From Spirulina sp. SIO3F2 (GTDB lineage Bacteria > Cyanobacteriota > Cyanobacteriia > Cyanobacteriales > Spirulinaceae): a stretch of DNA of 32,279 bases. Below, piece by piece: positions 7,720-17,344 of the stretch (the stretch's first letter is position 1; the number at the start of each line of letters is the position of its first letter). Location of the stretch: the NCBI GenBank assembly GCA_010672165.1, contig JAAHHN010000061.1:1-32279 (forward strand), in the 5' to 3' direction. The translations under genes were made by a program, and so were the position numbers. Below the pieces are notes generated by a model, which made no database searches, had not been told where the DNA came from, and saw only the letters and a list, made by a program, of their open reading frames with translations.

Positions 7720-8478
7720 ATGGGACGATTAAAGGATAAGGTTGCTATCGTTACAGGCTCGGCTTCAGGAATTGGCGCGGCAACCGCAAAACTATTTGCT
7801 CAAGAAGGAGCTAAAGTTGTTATTGCTGATATCAAAGCAGATGATGCGAACAAACAGGCTGCTGAAATTTGCGATCGTGGTGGAGAAGCGATCGCCATTC
7901 CTGTGGATATTTCCGATTGTGAACAAGTTAAAGCGCTGTATGAACAAACAATTACAGCATTTGGCAAGTTAAATATCCTACATTGTAACGCTGGTGTTTT
8001 AGTGGTGGGTTCTGCTGATATATCAGATGATGATAGCTGGCATAAAACGCTAGCCGTCAACCTAACGGGACAATATTATTGTGTTAAATATGGCATCCCT
8101 AAACTCAAGGAAGCTGGCGGTGGTGCGATCGTGATTACGACTTCGATTTCAGGAATGATGGGAGATCCTGATTTAATGGCTTACGATACCAGTAAAGGCG
8201 GATTAATTAATCTAACACGTCAACTTGCTGTTGATTATGCCAAAGATGGCATTCGCGTGAATAGTGTTTCACCCGGTTGGATCGATACACCATTCAATGA
8301 TCCTGTTTACGAAATGACGCCATTAGATGAATCATCGCTCGATGCCACTATTCCTCTAGCACGTCAAGGCACTCCAGAAGAAATTGCTCCCGCCGTTTTA
8401 TTCTTAGCATCAGATGAAGCCTCATATATTACAGGGCACAATCTTGTTGTGGATGGTGGTTTAACGATTAAGATTTAG
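7720..8478 (+). CDS. SDR-family oxidoreductase
   Basis: 252 residues, a classical short-chain dehydrogenase/reductase. The cofactor motif TGSASGIG is at 12-19, acidic Asp37 ends strand 2 (VVIADI), NAG is at 90-92, and the catalytic set is Asn114, Ser142, Tyr155 and Lys159 (YDTSK). The PGWIDTPF and ASDEASYITGHNLVVDGG segments near the C terminus are the usual substrate-loop and dimer signatures. Asp37 suggests NAD(H) over NADP(H). The substrate is unknown; the sequence resembles 3-oxoacyl-ACP reductase/glucose-dehydrogenase-like members. A TTG at 7696 is in frame, but the ATG at 7720 places the fold correctly. It is probably monocistronic, ending at hairpin copy B. Confidence 0.93.
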   Translation: MGRLKDKVAIVTGSASGIGAATAKLFAQEGAKVVIADIKADDANKQAAEICDRGGEAIAIPVDISDCEQVKALYEQTITAFGKLNILHCNAGVLVVGSADISDDDSWHKTLAVNLTGQYYCVKYGIPKLKEAGGGAIVITTSISGMMGDPDLMAYDTSKGGLINLTRQLAVDYAKDGIRVNSVSPGWIDTPFNDPVYEMTPLDESSLDATIPLARQGTPEEIAPAVLFLASDEASYITGHNLVVDGGLTIKI

Positions 8479-8501
8479 CTTAAAGTTTTAATCTTTGAAC
8501 T

Positions 8502-8618
8502 AGGGGCTGTTGTCATTTAAACTTCAAATTCTTGTGATGAATGACTTACAGCCCCTTTTCTTGTTTTTGGAGTCGGCACTCTCTCCCTTGTCCCATTATA
8601 CTTCTGGTGTTAACTGAC
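8502..8618. repeat. Hairpin repeat element, copy B, with transposon-like flank
   Basis: A perfect 9-bp outer stem, AGGGGCTGT (8502-8510) with ACAGCCCCT (8548-8556), plus an inner stem GTCATT (8512-8517) with AATGAC (8540-8545). A T-rich run at 8556-8567 makes it a plausible terminator for the SDR gene. Bases 8556-8618 align without gaps to the flank of copy C at roughly 70% identity. Read on the minus strand, both flanks encode a related short tail (VNTR...GQ...QKQ...L, stop), suggesting the decayed 3' end of an insertion sequence. Confidence 0.6.
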
Positions 8619-8824
8619 GAAATTTTGTCGATTATGGCAGACGTTGAGAGATAAAGCCCAGGCGTTGCAGACAACAATGTTGAAGACGTGATAATATCCA
8701 AATCCCTATGATTAATCAGCGTTATGTGTTATTGGGGAAGACTGAGGGATGTTGTGTTGACAACTATAACGATGGACTACCACAAAAATCTGAATCGGCT
8801 GATAGGATTACTGACTCCCTTGTT
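8619..8824. other. Intergenic, possible insertion-sequence remnant
   Basis: About 200 bases between hairpin copy B and the end of the REC-kinase gene. The minus-strand frame that matches copy C is interrupted upstream, and no intact gene is present. A 48-codon plus-strand frame near 8709 runs into the kinase gene and was not accepted. Confidence 0.35.
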
Positions 8825-10180
8825 TTACGCCGTGAACGCTTCTCGGAGTGAATCTCTAAGAGAGTTGGGGGAGCATGACTCTGCATGTGAAGATTGATGA
8901 ACAGGAATCTCAATCAAAAATTCTGTACCTTCTCCAACTTGAGAAGAACAGGTCAGCGTTCCTCCATGTTTTTCAGTGACAATCTTATAACTAATAGACA
9001 ATCCTAACCCCGTTCCCTTCCCAATCGGTTTCGTGGTAAAGAAGGGATCAAAAATTTTGTCACGAATTTCATCTTTAATGCCTGTACCTGTGTCTTTGAT
9101 GCGAATTTGAACATGAGTCTCCTGAACTGGACAGGTCTGAATTATGATCTGACCCGGTTGATTGGTCTCTTCAATTGAATCAATTGCATTACCCACAAGG
9201 TTCATAATCACTTGATTCAGCGCTCCCGCATAGCATTCCACGTTGGGTAACTTGCCATAATCTTGAATGATTTCAATTTTGGGCCGATCGGGATGCGGCT
9301 TAAAACGATGCTGTAGAATCAACAATGTGCTATCAATTCCCTCATGAATATTGACTGGTTTCATCTCAGCTTCATCGTGGCGAGAGAAGTTACGCAAACC
9401 GGTCACAATTTCGCTAATCCGCTGGATACCCAAGCGCATTGAGGACATAACTTTGGGGAAATCTTCTTGGAGGAAATCCAGTTCTATGTCCTCAGCAAGT
9501 TCTTCGATTTCCGCGTCGCCGTTAGGATAATGGGTTCGGTAGAGCTCCAAGAGTTTGAGCGCACCCTCAGCATAGTCTTCTAAATGTGCCATGTTGCCAT
9601 TGATGAAGTTAACTGGATTGTTGATCTCATGGGCTATCCCAGCAACAAGTTGTCCCAAGCTTGACATTTTTTCGCTTTGAACAATACTCAAATGTGCTGC
9701 TTTCAACTCTTCCAAGGCCTGAGTCAAATCCGCAGTTCTCACTTGAACGCGTTCCTCAAGCTGAGCTTTCTGAGCGGCTAGTTCTTGGGTGACTTGGTGC
9801 AGTTGCAGATGAACTTGGATGCGTGCGATAACCTCTTCCTGCTGAAAGGGTTTGGTAATATAATCCACTGCCCCCAATTTTAATCCTCTAACTTTATTTT
9901 CGGTCTCGGTGAGGGCGGTCATAAAAATAACCGGAATCTCTCGGGTTGTGGGATTCTCTTTGAGAATCTGGCAGGTTTCAAACCCATTAATTCCTGGCAT
10001 CATGACATCTAAAAGAATCAAATTTGGCTTATTGGTCTGAGCCTGCTCAATGCCACCATGGCCATCCATCTCAACTAAAAGTTCATAGCCCTGACCATCT
10101 AGAGCACCACATAAGACCTCTAAGTTGGTGGGATTGTCGTCAATCACTAGGATTTTGGAAGTTGATGCTGTGCTAGACAT
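8825..10180 (-). CDS. REC-histidine kinase (response-regulator/kinase fusion)
   Basis: 451 residues from ATG 10180. The in-frame TTG at 10216 adds 12 unlikely residues; neither has a clear ribosome site. The N-terminal receiver domain has the acidic pair in LVIDDN, phospho-acceptor Asp58 in LLDVMMPG, and Lys110 in ITKPF. A coiled coil (about 128-170) leads to the HisKA box SLGQLVAGIAHEINNP (His184). The ATPase domain has LVGNAID (Asn331), DTGTGI (Asp363), FDPFFTTKPIGKGTGLGLS and a closing GGT...GEGTEF. There is no TM, so it is soluble. It lies 88 bp downstream of the membrane hybrid kinase in the same direction and probably receives phosphate from it in a relay; the output is unknown. Confidence 0.93.
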   Translation of the reverse strand: MSSTASTSKILVIDDNPTNLEVLCGALDGQGYELLVEMDGHGGIEQAQTNKPNLILLDVMMPGINGFETCQILKENPTTREIPVIFMTALTETENKVRGLKLGAVDYITKPFQQEEVIARIQVHLQLHQVTQELAAQKAQLEERVQVRTADLTQALEELKAAHLSIVQSEKMSSLGQLVAGIAHEINNPVNFINGNMAHLEDYAEGALKLLELYRTHYPNGDAEIEELAEDIELDFLQEDFPKVMSSMRLGIQRISEIVTGLRNFSRHDEAEMKPVNIHEGIDSTLLILQHRFKPHPDRPKIEIIQDYGKLPNVECYAGALNQVIMNLVGNAIDSIEETNQPGQIIIQTCPVQETHVQIRIKDTGTGIKDEIRDKIFDPFFTTKPIGKGTGLGLSISYKIVTEKHGGTLTCSSQVGEGTEFLIEIPVHQSSHAESCSPNSLRDSLREAFTA

Positions 10181-10268
10181 AAATCTGATGTTGATGTGAT
10201 TGTTGGATATATACAAAAATATTGAAGTAGCGTCACTTCATCCCAAGGCTTATTCTCAAACAGAAACT

Positions 10269-13064
10269 TCAAGCCAAAAACTGCCGAATCTTTTTGATAT
10301 TGAACGTTTTAACCAATTTATTGAGCTCCTCGACAAAGGGTTGATAACTCGAATCCAGTTGGGCAATTTTACTCAGTTCACTTTTGATTGCATTAATACT
10401 GCCCTGCTTCGCATGAGCCCGTAAATCAGCCAGCACATCCTGAGGGGGGACAATCAGTTCTGACTCGGTCTCAGCACCTGGAGCAGCCTGAGTTTCTGAC
10501 AATTCTTCATAGAGCCAAGTGAGTTCAAGATGCTTTGCCAACATCTGATAGAGTCCTTCCGCTTCAACCGGCTTGGCTAGAAAATCGTCGCCCCCTTCAT
10601 CAAGACTTCGTTGCACGTCCGTGTCAAACACACTAGCAGAGGAGACCAAAATCCGGTGGTGTTTGAGACGTTCAGTCGTCCGTACCTGTTTAAGAAAGGC
10701 CCAACCATCCATCACCGGCATTTGTAAGTCGGTGATGGTGATGTCCACAGCATGGGTTGTCAGTTTCTCCAATCCCTCCTTGCCATCTTCCGCTTCAATA
10801 ACAGTGAAACCGAGCGGTTCGAGCAAATTAAAGAGAACCGAGCGATTTTCCCAACGATCATCAATTATTAAAATAGTTTGTCGGTCACCGACATAACCTG
10901 TCACTTTACCCTGACGGGTTAGACGACTCTCTGTACGCCAATCTTGCGACAAAGGACATTCCATCGTGAACGAGAAAATACTGCCCTGATTCATCTCACT
11001 TGATACTTCGATTGCTCCCCCCATAAGATCAACAATCTTACGGCTAATCGTCAGTCCCAAACCTGTTCCCTCAGATTTGCGTTGGTTCTCACCAACCTGT
11101 TCAAAAGGTTTAAAAATGTGCTGAAGTTGTTCAGCATCCATTCCAACCCCTGTATCTTTCACCGCAAACGTTAAACGAGTGAGGTTTGGAGCGGCAGCAG
11201 ACTCGACAGTAATGTCTAACCTCACATATCCTGCATCTGTAAACTTGACCGCATTGCCCAGTAAATTGATCAGCACCTGACGTAACCGCTTTTCGTCGCA
11301 AGTAATCCCGTCGGGTAGGTTTTCCGGCGGTTGATAGTGAAAGTCAATTCCCTTCTTATCAGCACGAATACGGCAGATCTCAACAATATTTTGCAGAAAA
11401 GAGGGTAAATAGACATCATGGGGATGAAGTTCTAACTTCTGGGCCTCAATCTTGGAGATATCAAGAATATCGTTGATTAAGGTCAGAAGGTGCGACCCAC
11501 ATTGATAAATGATCTGTAACCCATGGCCTTGTTTTTCATTTCCAGATGACTGCCGTTGTAAAACCTGGGCATACCCCAGGATGCCATTGAGGGGGGTGCG
11601 GAGTTCATGGCTCATATTCGCCAAGAATTCACTTTTGGCTTTATTGGCGGTATCGGCAACTTCTTTGGCTTGTTCTAGCTCGGCCGTCCGTTCTTGAACC
11701 CGAACTTCCAGATCCTGATTCGTTCTGGCCAGAGCGGCAAAGGACTCGCGTAATTGCTGGGCCATGGTATTGAACAGAGACGCCAGTCGGCCCAATTCGT
11801 CCTGCCGTTTTGCATCCAGATCGACTTCCAAATTGCCGGAGGCAATACTCTCGGTCGCCACCATCAACTTATTGAGGGGATCTTTAATTTTGCGGCTCAG
11901 GATAAAGAAGATCATCCCCACTTCCACAAAGAGGGACGCAACGCCAATCAAGAGAATCAAGCGAGCGGTGGCAAAGGCCTCTTTTTGAACGAGCGATTTC
12001 GGCACCACAGTCACCAGGTACCATCCTGGCTCATCAATCGTGGTAACGGCTAAATATTCTTGACCCGCCTCATTCTCGACAGTCACCTGACTGGCTGATT
12101 TGGTTGTCGCAAGGGTAAAGATTTCACGAAGATTGTCATCTTCAGCGTCTGCAATAGAGTAAGTTCCACTCGTCTCTTGAATCCGATCAATGAGTTCTGT
12201 GCTGGAATGGGCAACCAAGCGTCCATCCGCCCGAAAAATCATCGAGTCCATGCCTTCTAGGTTATCTCGCGCAATACGCTCCCTTAATTCATCAATGAGG
12301 ATGTCATGCCCCAGGGTTCCCACATGCTGTCCATTAAGATCCAGGGGGGTTACGCAGGAGACCATCCAAGCTTGGGCGACTTGATCATAATAAATGCCAG
12401 TCCAAACCGTTTCCCGCTGAGGATTGTTTTCGCGATCGGTAATGTAAAACGATTCATCATCCGTGACCCGAAAAGTAGAATCTGAAGGTGCACTTTCCGT
12501 CCAGGCATAGGTAGGCATGTGAATGGCAATGCCATTTTCCGGAATCTGAATGTAGGTGTTGACAAAACGATTTTGCCAAGCCGAGCCATAAGCATCGAGT
12601 GTGTCAAGATACGTTGCTACACGACTCTGCATCTCAGCATTGACATCCACATTCGCGCCCAGAAAGATGCCAGGAAACTCGGTATAGTCAAATACGGCTG
12701 GCTGATTGCGAAAGGTGCCATCGGGCATCTGGGTCACGAGCTGCTCGAATTCGGCTGTTAGTTCCTCAGTTTGGCGATTCTTGAGGCGCTCTAGAATTAC
12801 TGGTTTCAAGAGTTCGTGGTTATCCTCAGCTAGGGTAAAGATGGCACGCTCCCGTTGCGCTCGTAAGACAGTATATTTTTCCGCTTGGTCGAGTTTCTCA
12901 TGGGTAATTCGTGCAATCACCTGGAAGTAACCAATCCCCGTCGAAGCCACAATAATAGCCGCAATGCTCAATGCAATAGGCATTAGGGTTTGCCGGGTTA
13001 GGGAGGCCTGATACTCACTATCAGACGAAGACAAATTTGAGACGCCAAGCCATTTTTTCAGCAT
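10269..13064 (-). CDS. Membrane hybrid histidine kinase (dCache-HAMP-HK-REC)
   Basis: 931 residues. TM1 at about 27-50 and TM2 at about 367-390 enclose a periplasmic double-Cache-like sensor (about 55-360). A HAMP domain (391-443, IKDPLNKL...[13 protein letters not shown]) and coiled coil follow. HisKA is around [16 protein letters not shown] (His486). The ATPase domain has LLGNAVKF (Asn604), DTGVGM (Asp637), FKPFEQ and [10 protein letters not shown]. The receiver domain has IIDD, phospho-acceptor Asp779 in [11 protein letters not shown], and Lys831. The last ~90 residues ([21 protein letters not shown]...IKKIRQFLA) form a helical tail I recall from many cyanobacterial hybrid kinases; it may act as a phosphotransfer-like or dimer segment. 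The dCache domain suggests a small extracellular ligand. Confidence 0.93.
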   Translation of the reverse strand: MLKKWLGVSNLSSSDSEYQASLTRQTLMPIALSIAAIIVASTGIGYFQVIARITHEKLDQAEKYTVLRAQRERAIFTLAEDNHELLKPVILERLKNRQTEELTAEFEQLVTQMPDGTFRNQPAVFDYTEFPGIFLGANVDVNAEMQSRVATYLDTLDAYGSAWQNRFVNTYIQIPENGIAIHMPTYAWTESAPSDSTFRVTDDESFYITDRENNPQRETVWTGIYYDQVAQAWMVSCVTPLDLNGQHVGTLGHDILIDELRERIARDNLEGMDSMIFRADGRLVAHSSTELIDRIQETSGTYSIADAEDDNLREIFTLATTKSASQVTVENEAGQEYLAVTTIDEPGWYLVTVVPKSLVQKEAFATARLILLIGVASLFVEVGMIFFILSRKIKDPLNKLMVATESIASGNLEVDLDAKRQDELGRLASLFNTMAQQLRESFAALARTNQDLEVRVQERTAELEQAKEVADTANKAKSEFLANMSHELRTPLNGILGYAQVLQRQSSGNEKQGHGLQIIYQCGSHLLTLINDILDISKIEAQKLELHPHDVYLPSFLQNIVEICRIRADKKGIDFHYQPPENLPDGITCDEKRLRQVLINLLGNAVKFTDAGYVRLDITVESAAAPNLTRLTFAVKDTGVGMDAEQLQHIFKPFEQVGENQRKSEGTGLGLTISRKIVDLMGGAIEVSSEMNQGSIFSFTMECPLSQDWRTESRLTRQGKVTGYVGDRQTILIIDDRWENRSVLFNLLEPLGFTVIEAEDGKEGLEKLTTHAVDITITDLQMPVMDGWAFLKQVRTTERLKHHRILVSSASVFDTDVQRSLDEGGDDFLAKPVEAEGLYQMLAKHLELTWLYEELSETQAAPGAETESELIVPPQDVLADLRAHAKQGSINAIKSELSKIAQLDSSYQPFVEELNKLVKTFNIKKIRQFLA

Positions 13065-13464
13065 AAATCCTTACCCAAGAGAACCAGAACAAAAAATAAA
13101 AGTAGAAGGTGCAACAGTTTACATGGAATCAATACCTAAATTGGAAGATGATTGGTCAAATAACCCATAGTGGTATGCAGTGCAGATAACCACAATCAAG
13201 AATACTACTAACCTTTTTAACCTTTTTATTCAGACGGAGCAATACCTAGGAGAAACAGTTCATCTGAATGTACTTAATGACGGTGAATACCGATATAAAT
13301 TGATACGGTGGATGATCAGGGGAGCGTTTATGTCATGATGATTGGCTTTGTGTCACGAGTATTACAGTTGAAAGCTCTTGGTTGATGGAAAAAAGTTGGC
13401 GTCATGAATATATTTGTCGCGCTAGTTCGCGCTTCAAACGCTGTGTAATGAGCCATATTAGCCG
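13065..13464. other. Intergenic region between kinase and A-T-R genes
   Basis: 400 AT-rich bases holding the 5' region of the hybrid kinase and the 3' end of the A-T-R gene. An imperfect 21-base palindrome lies near 13288-13308 (ACCG...CGGT), and a short GCGC/GCGC inverted repeat near 13419-13432. No open frame or clear terminator was found. Confidence 0.4.
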
Positions 13465-16400
13465 CTAACATACAACAGTTTTAGATTCTCGATTTAATTT
13501 AGTAACTTTTGATTTTTGGGGTTTAACAGGAGGAGGCAGAAAGGCGATCGTTTTGAGGTAATCAAAGTAGGTTCCGAATACATGATCGCCATCGGGAAGC
13601 TGACAGGATGGCTTGGTCGCCAAGGTCTGCTCAACCTTATGGGTATCCCAGGTAAATGGCCCCAGCAAGCCCTGAATCAGGATGGGATTTTTTAGGATGG
13701 GGGTCAATGAAGCCAGCGTATTTTCTGTCTGTGCGCCAGACTCAGAGACCGTTTGAGCTAACTGCTCATACCAAGCTTCATAGGAGGTGAGTTGAATGTC
13801 ATAGCCCAGCTGTTGCAATCGAGCAACTAATTCTGACCAAGAGATGGCATTAGGGTTGACCAAATTAAAGGCTTGACCCACGGCTGGAGCAGGCGAGGAG
13901 AGCGAAACGATCGCACGGCTGACATAATCTACCGGTACAATATTCAGGTTCATGGGGAGATCCGGGGCTAGACCCATTTGTAGACAACCTTGCAACATTT
14001 TGGCGACAAAATCGCTGGTTTGGCTAATCCCAGTTTTGCTATGACCGACAATATTACCGGGACGATAAATAGCCATCGGTAAACCCCGCGATTGTGCTTC
14101 TTTGAGCAACTGTTCGGCCACATACTTGCTCCGAGCATAGCCAGTGAGCAATTGTTGACTCGGCCCAATGGGATCATCTGCACAAATGGGATTGAGTACC
14201 TTATCGGCGTCAACACCAAATACATCAATCGTAGAAACAAAATGTAACGGTTTAACCTTGGTTCGGCTGGCTAAACGAATCACTTCTTGGGTTCCCTTAA
14301 CGTTGATGGCTTCTAATCTGGAATAGGGATAAATAAAATTTACCCAAGCGCCACAGTGATAAATTAGATCAATTTTTTCACTCAGCCGCTCGAACTGTTG
14401 GGGTTGAATCCCTATAAGGGGCTGACTTAAGTCACCGAGGATAATAAAAATGCGGTCCTCAAACGCTTGCTCCCAGGCAGAATAGCGATTGAGCTGACGT
14501 TGAATTTTAGCTCGAGCCTCGGCTTTACTGGTCGCCCGAACCAGACAGTAGATATCTGCCCGCGTCTGCTGCAACAGTTCATAGAGGATGCCCCCCCCTA
14601 AAAAACCGGATGCTCCAGTTAGGAAAATGGAAGGAATCACACCTTGCAAATGGGTCTCAGGATAAATGACCGGATCGAGTCGGGTACTAAGGTCGATTCG
14701 AGGATAGATGTCCACTTGACCCTGACGCACAATCTCGATGGTTGTGGCCAGACCCACTAAAGTTGAGTTTTCGAGAAAGGCTTCGAGGGGCACTTCAACC
14801 TGGAGAGATTCCCCCACCTGGGCTAGCATCGGCAGCACCAGCAGGGACGTGCCTCCCAATTCTTCAAAACTGTCGTAGACGCTGATTTGAGCAGCATCCA
14901 TCTCCAGTAACTCACTCCAGATTTTAACCAGTGCTTCCTCAATTTCTGTCGTTGCTGGCTGATAGGTCTGATCATCTGAGCGCAGCCATTGAGGAACGGG
15001 TAAGGCTCGCCGGTCAATCTTGCCATTGAGGGTCAAAGGAAGTTCGTCCAGAATGACAAATTCCGTCGGGATCATATAGTTCGGTAATTGCTGTTTGAGC
15101 GTGTCTCGCAAGGTGCGGACGGTGAGCTGAGAGGTAGAGTTAATGGGCTTAAGCTTTGGGACAACATAAGCAACTAGTAGAGTTTCGCGATCGGGGTTGT
15201 CTTTACGTGCCAGCACAACACTCTGACGCACTTGCGCTTCCTGATTTAATACAGCTTCAATTTCACCCAATTCAATGCGAAAACCTCGAATCTTCACTTG
15301 ATGATCGATACGTCCCAAACATTTGAGATTTCCGTCTGGTAGATAAACTGCGAGATCACCAGTCTTATAAATCCGTGCATTTGCTGTATTGCAAAAGGGG
15401 CTGGGGAGAAACTTTTCAGCCGTTAGCTCAGGACGATTTAAATAGCCGCGTGCTAGACCTGCGCCACTGATATAGATTTCGCCCACGGAGCTATCCGCGA
15501 CAGGATTCAGATGATCGTCTAACAGATAGATCTGAGTATTTGAGATGGGACGACCGATAGGGGGAATTGTCGTTGAGCCTTTGGGAATACGGGCAACGGT
15601 GGAGTAAGTGGTATCCTCACTGGGTCCGTACAAGTTGAAAACATGATCCACAAAGTCGAGAGCATAGAGTGCCTGAACAAGATTGTTCTGGAGAGGCTCC
15701 CCGGCGAGGTTAATCGTATGAGCGGAGTCGGGAATTCCTTGGGTACGGAGTAAGGCAGCGATCGCCGAAGGCACTGTATTAATTAAGGTCACTTGCCCCG
15801 CAGCCGGTAGCTCTGGCAACTCCAACGCATTTTGAGCAAGAATAATTGTCCCACCACAGCTTAAGGTCACAAAGAATTCAAAAACCGAGAGGTCAAAACA
15901 CAGGGAAGTGGAGGCTAAAACGCCCTGCAGTTGCTCAGGTGAAAAGAAGCTTCGCGCCCATTCAATAAAGGCGACGGTATTACGATGCTCGATCGCCACC
16001 CCTTTGGGTTTACCTGTTGAGCCAGAGGTGTAGATGACGTAGGCTAGATTGTTGCAGGTGACGGGACTGCCCGGATTAGTCATGGGCGATGCTGTTGCTT
16101 CGAACCAGTTCACATCCATATAGAACGGTTGGATAGAGGCGGCCTGAGCGATCGCGCTGGCTAAATTACCCTTCTGATGCTCATCCCCTTGTCGCTCTGT
16201 TAAAACGACATTCAATTGCGTATCCTCGATAATGAAGCCGAGGCGCTCTGCAGGGTAGCTAGGATCGAGAGGCACATAAGCCCCGCCAGCTTTGAGGGTT
16301 GCAAGCAAGGCAATCGGCATATTGAGTGACCGATCTAAGCCAATACCGACAAAAACTTCTGGGCCCACCCCTAACTGTTGCAAGTAATGGGCCAACTGAT

Positions 16401-16590
16401 TGGCTTTCTTATTGAGTTGGCGGTACGTCAACTGTTGCGTACCAAAAATGACCGCGCAGCGATCTGGCGTTTTCTTGGATTGTGCTTCAATCAATTGATG
16501 AATGCATTGCCCTGAATCCGAATAACTGAGCCCGCGTTCATCAGTACTTGCTTTCTTCGATACTGCTTGAACATCTGGTGAATCGCTCAT
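13465..16590 (-). CDS. NRPS-like protein: adenylation, carrier and thioester-reductase domains
   Basis: 1041 residues. The A domain (about 28-535) has LTYRQLN, YTSGSTGKPKG (188-198), FDLSVFEFF, NLYGPSEDTTYS, YKTGDL, GRIDHQVKIRGFRIEL and NGKIDR (Lys523). The carrier domain (about 545-620) has Ser582 in ELGGTS for phosphopantetheine. The reductase domain (from about 655) has TGASGFLG, then YARSK (Tyr818/Lys822) of an extended SDR fold. No condensation domain is present. The protein should activate one amino or carboxylic acid, hold it as a thioester and release an aldehyde or alcohol with NAD(P)H. A by-eye specificity code is D-L-F-A-N-A-L-T-Y-K, one change from a code I recall for alanine in cyanobacterial NRPSs; treat as tentative. 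It stands alone, with no biosynthetic partner in the window. Confidence 0.92.
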   Translation of the reverse strand: MSDSPDVQAVSKKASTDERGLSYSDSGQCIHQLIEAQSKKTPDRCAVIFGTQQLTYRQLNKKANQLAHYLQQLGVGPEVFVGIGLDRSLNMPIALLATLKAGGAYVPLDPSYPAERLGFIIEDTQLNVVLTERQGDEHQKGNLASAIAQAASIQPFYMDVNWFEATASPMTNPGSPVTCNNLAYVIYTSGSTGKPKGVAIEHRNTVAFIEWARSFFSPEQLQGVLASTSLCFDLSVFEFFVTLSCGGTIILAQNALELPELPAAGQVTLINTVPSAIAALLRTQGIPDSAHTINLAGEPLQNNLVQALYALDFVDHVFNLYGPSEDTTYSTVARIPKGSTTIPPIGRPISNTQIYLLDDHLNPVADSSVGEIYISGAGLARGYLNRPELTAEKFLPSPFCNTANARIYKTGDLAVYLPDGNLKCLGRIDHQVKIRGFRIELGEIEAVLNQEAQVRQSVVLARKDNPDRETLLVAYVVPKLKPINSTSQLTVRTLRDTLKQQLPNYMIPTEFVILDELPLTLNGKIDRRALPVPQWLRSDDQTYQPATTEIEEALVKIWSELLEMDAAQISVYDSFEELGGTSLLVLPMLAQVGESLQVEVPLEAFLENSTLVGLATTIEIVRQGQVDIYPRIDLSTRLDPVIYPETHLQGVIPSIFLTGASGFLGGGILYELLQQTRADIYCLVRATSKAEARAKIQRQLNRYSAWEQAFEDRIFIILGDLSQPLIGIQPQQFERLSEKIDLIYHCGAWVNFIYPYSRLEAINVKGTQEVIRLASRTKVKPLHFVSTIDVFGVDADKVLNPICADDPIGPSQQLLTGYARSKYVAEQLLKEAQSRGLPMAIYRPGNIVGHSKTGISQTSDFVAKMLQGCLQMGLAPDLPMNLNIVPVDYVSRAIVSLSSPAPAVGQAFNLVNPNAISWSELVARLQQLGYDIQLTSYEAWYEQLAQTVSESGAQTENTLASLTPILKNPILIQGLLGPFTWDTHKVEQTLATKPSCQLPDGDHVFGTYFDYLKTIAFLPPPVKPQKSKVTKLNRESKTVVC

Positions 16591-16626
16591 TCCTGTTCCA
16601 AACTCCGTAGATATTGGCCAATGCCC

Positions 16627-16643
16627 AACCCGTTGAACGGGTT
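16627..16643. promoter_or_regulatory. Perfect palindrome upstream of the A-T-R gene
   Basis: AACCCGTTGAACGGGTT has perfect 8-bp arms around one base. It lies 37-53 bases upstream of the A-T-R start codon, where an operator would be expected. No regulator gene is adjacent. Confidence 0.4.
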
Positions 16644-17061
16644 AGACAATCAGTTATGGTTACGACAGAGCATGACTGCTGCTGTCGAGTTTAGATAACA
16701 CCACTGAACAGGTTAGTTACATAACAAATAGCTCGAATCTTGGGTCACTGAATAAGTAGACCAGGGTAGAACAGCTTAGGTAGATTGCAAAACATAAATG
16801 TAACTGCATCCCTTGTGCGGCAAGGGTTTTCGGCTCTTTTACAAACAGAAACATAGTTGACCATTCCAAGGCTAACCCACTTAGTCAAGCCATTATATTT
16901 TTTTGTATCATACATCACAAATTGCCTCCGTATTTTACTTCTTGCGAGAAGTACGATGGTGAAGCTACTGTAAAGAAATCGTTTTTTTCTGTAAAATTTC
17001 AGTGAATTTACTGAGAGCGAATGCTCTTCTTCTATTTGCGCTCTGGCAGTAAAAAATAATG
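16644..17061. other. Intergenic region upstream of the A-T-R gene
   Basis: About 420 AT-rich bases, no gene seen. It holds a perfect 18-base palindrome at 16936-16953 (TACTTCT-TGCG-AGAAGTA) and a small AGAGC/GCTCT hairpin near 17014. It ends at hairpin copy C. Confidence 0.4.
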
Positions 17062-17180
17062 CTAGGTGCTATCATCAGTTAGACTTCAAACTCTCGCTGT
17101 GACTGACTTACAGTTCCTTTTTTTGTTTTTGGTTCGGGCGCTCAATTGCTTGTCCAATCAGGTTTCTGGTGTTCACAGAT
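17062..17180. repeat. Hairpin repeat element, copy C, with transposon-like flank
   Basis: The inner arms are ATCAGT (17073-17078) and ACTGAC (17102-17107), with a degenerate outer stem and a T-rich run at 17118-17130. The flank to about 17180 aligns with copy B. On the minus strand the flank reads through VNTRNLIGQAIERPNQKQKK and stops just before the hairpin, like the C terminus of a transposase followed by an element end. No intact transposase is present upstream of it. Confidence 0.55.
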
Positions 17181-17344
17181 AGACGCGCCCGAGTCTGCGG
17201 TAATAGCCAGTTTGTTGGGAAGCGGCGTGAACGAAACGGACGCTTGCTCCAGTGTCCAAACCCTGATCAACTTTGACTCAGAGCAGCATCTGCCTTGGTT
17301 TTCTTGAGCAAGACAGTTGAGTATTGCTCAGCCCCGCCAGCCCC

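Noticed and set aside
8709-8855. 48-codon plus-strand frame starting MINQRYVLLGK
   Set aside because: Runs into the antisense of the REC-kinase gene, no ribosome site and no recognisable family.
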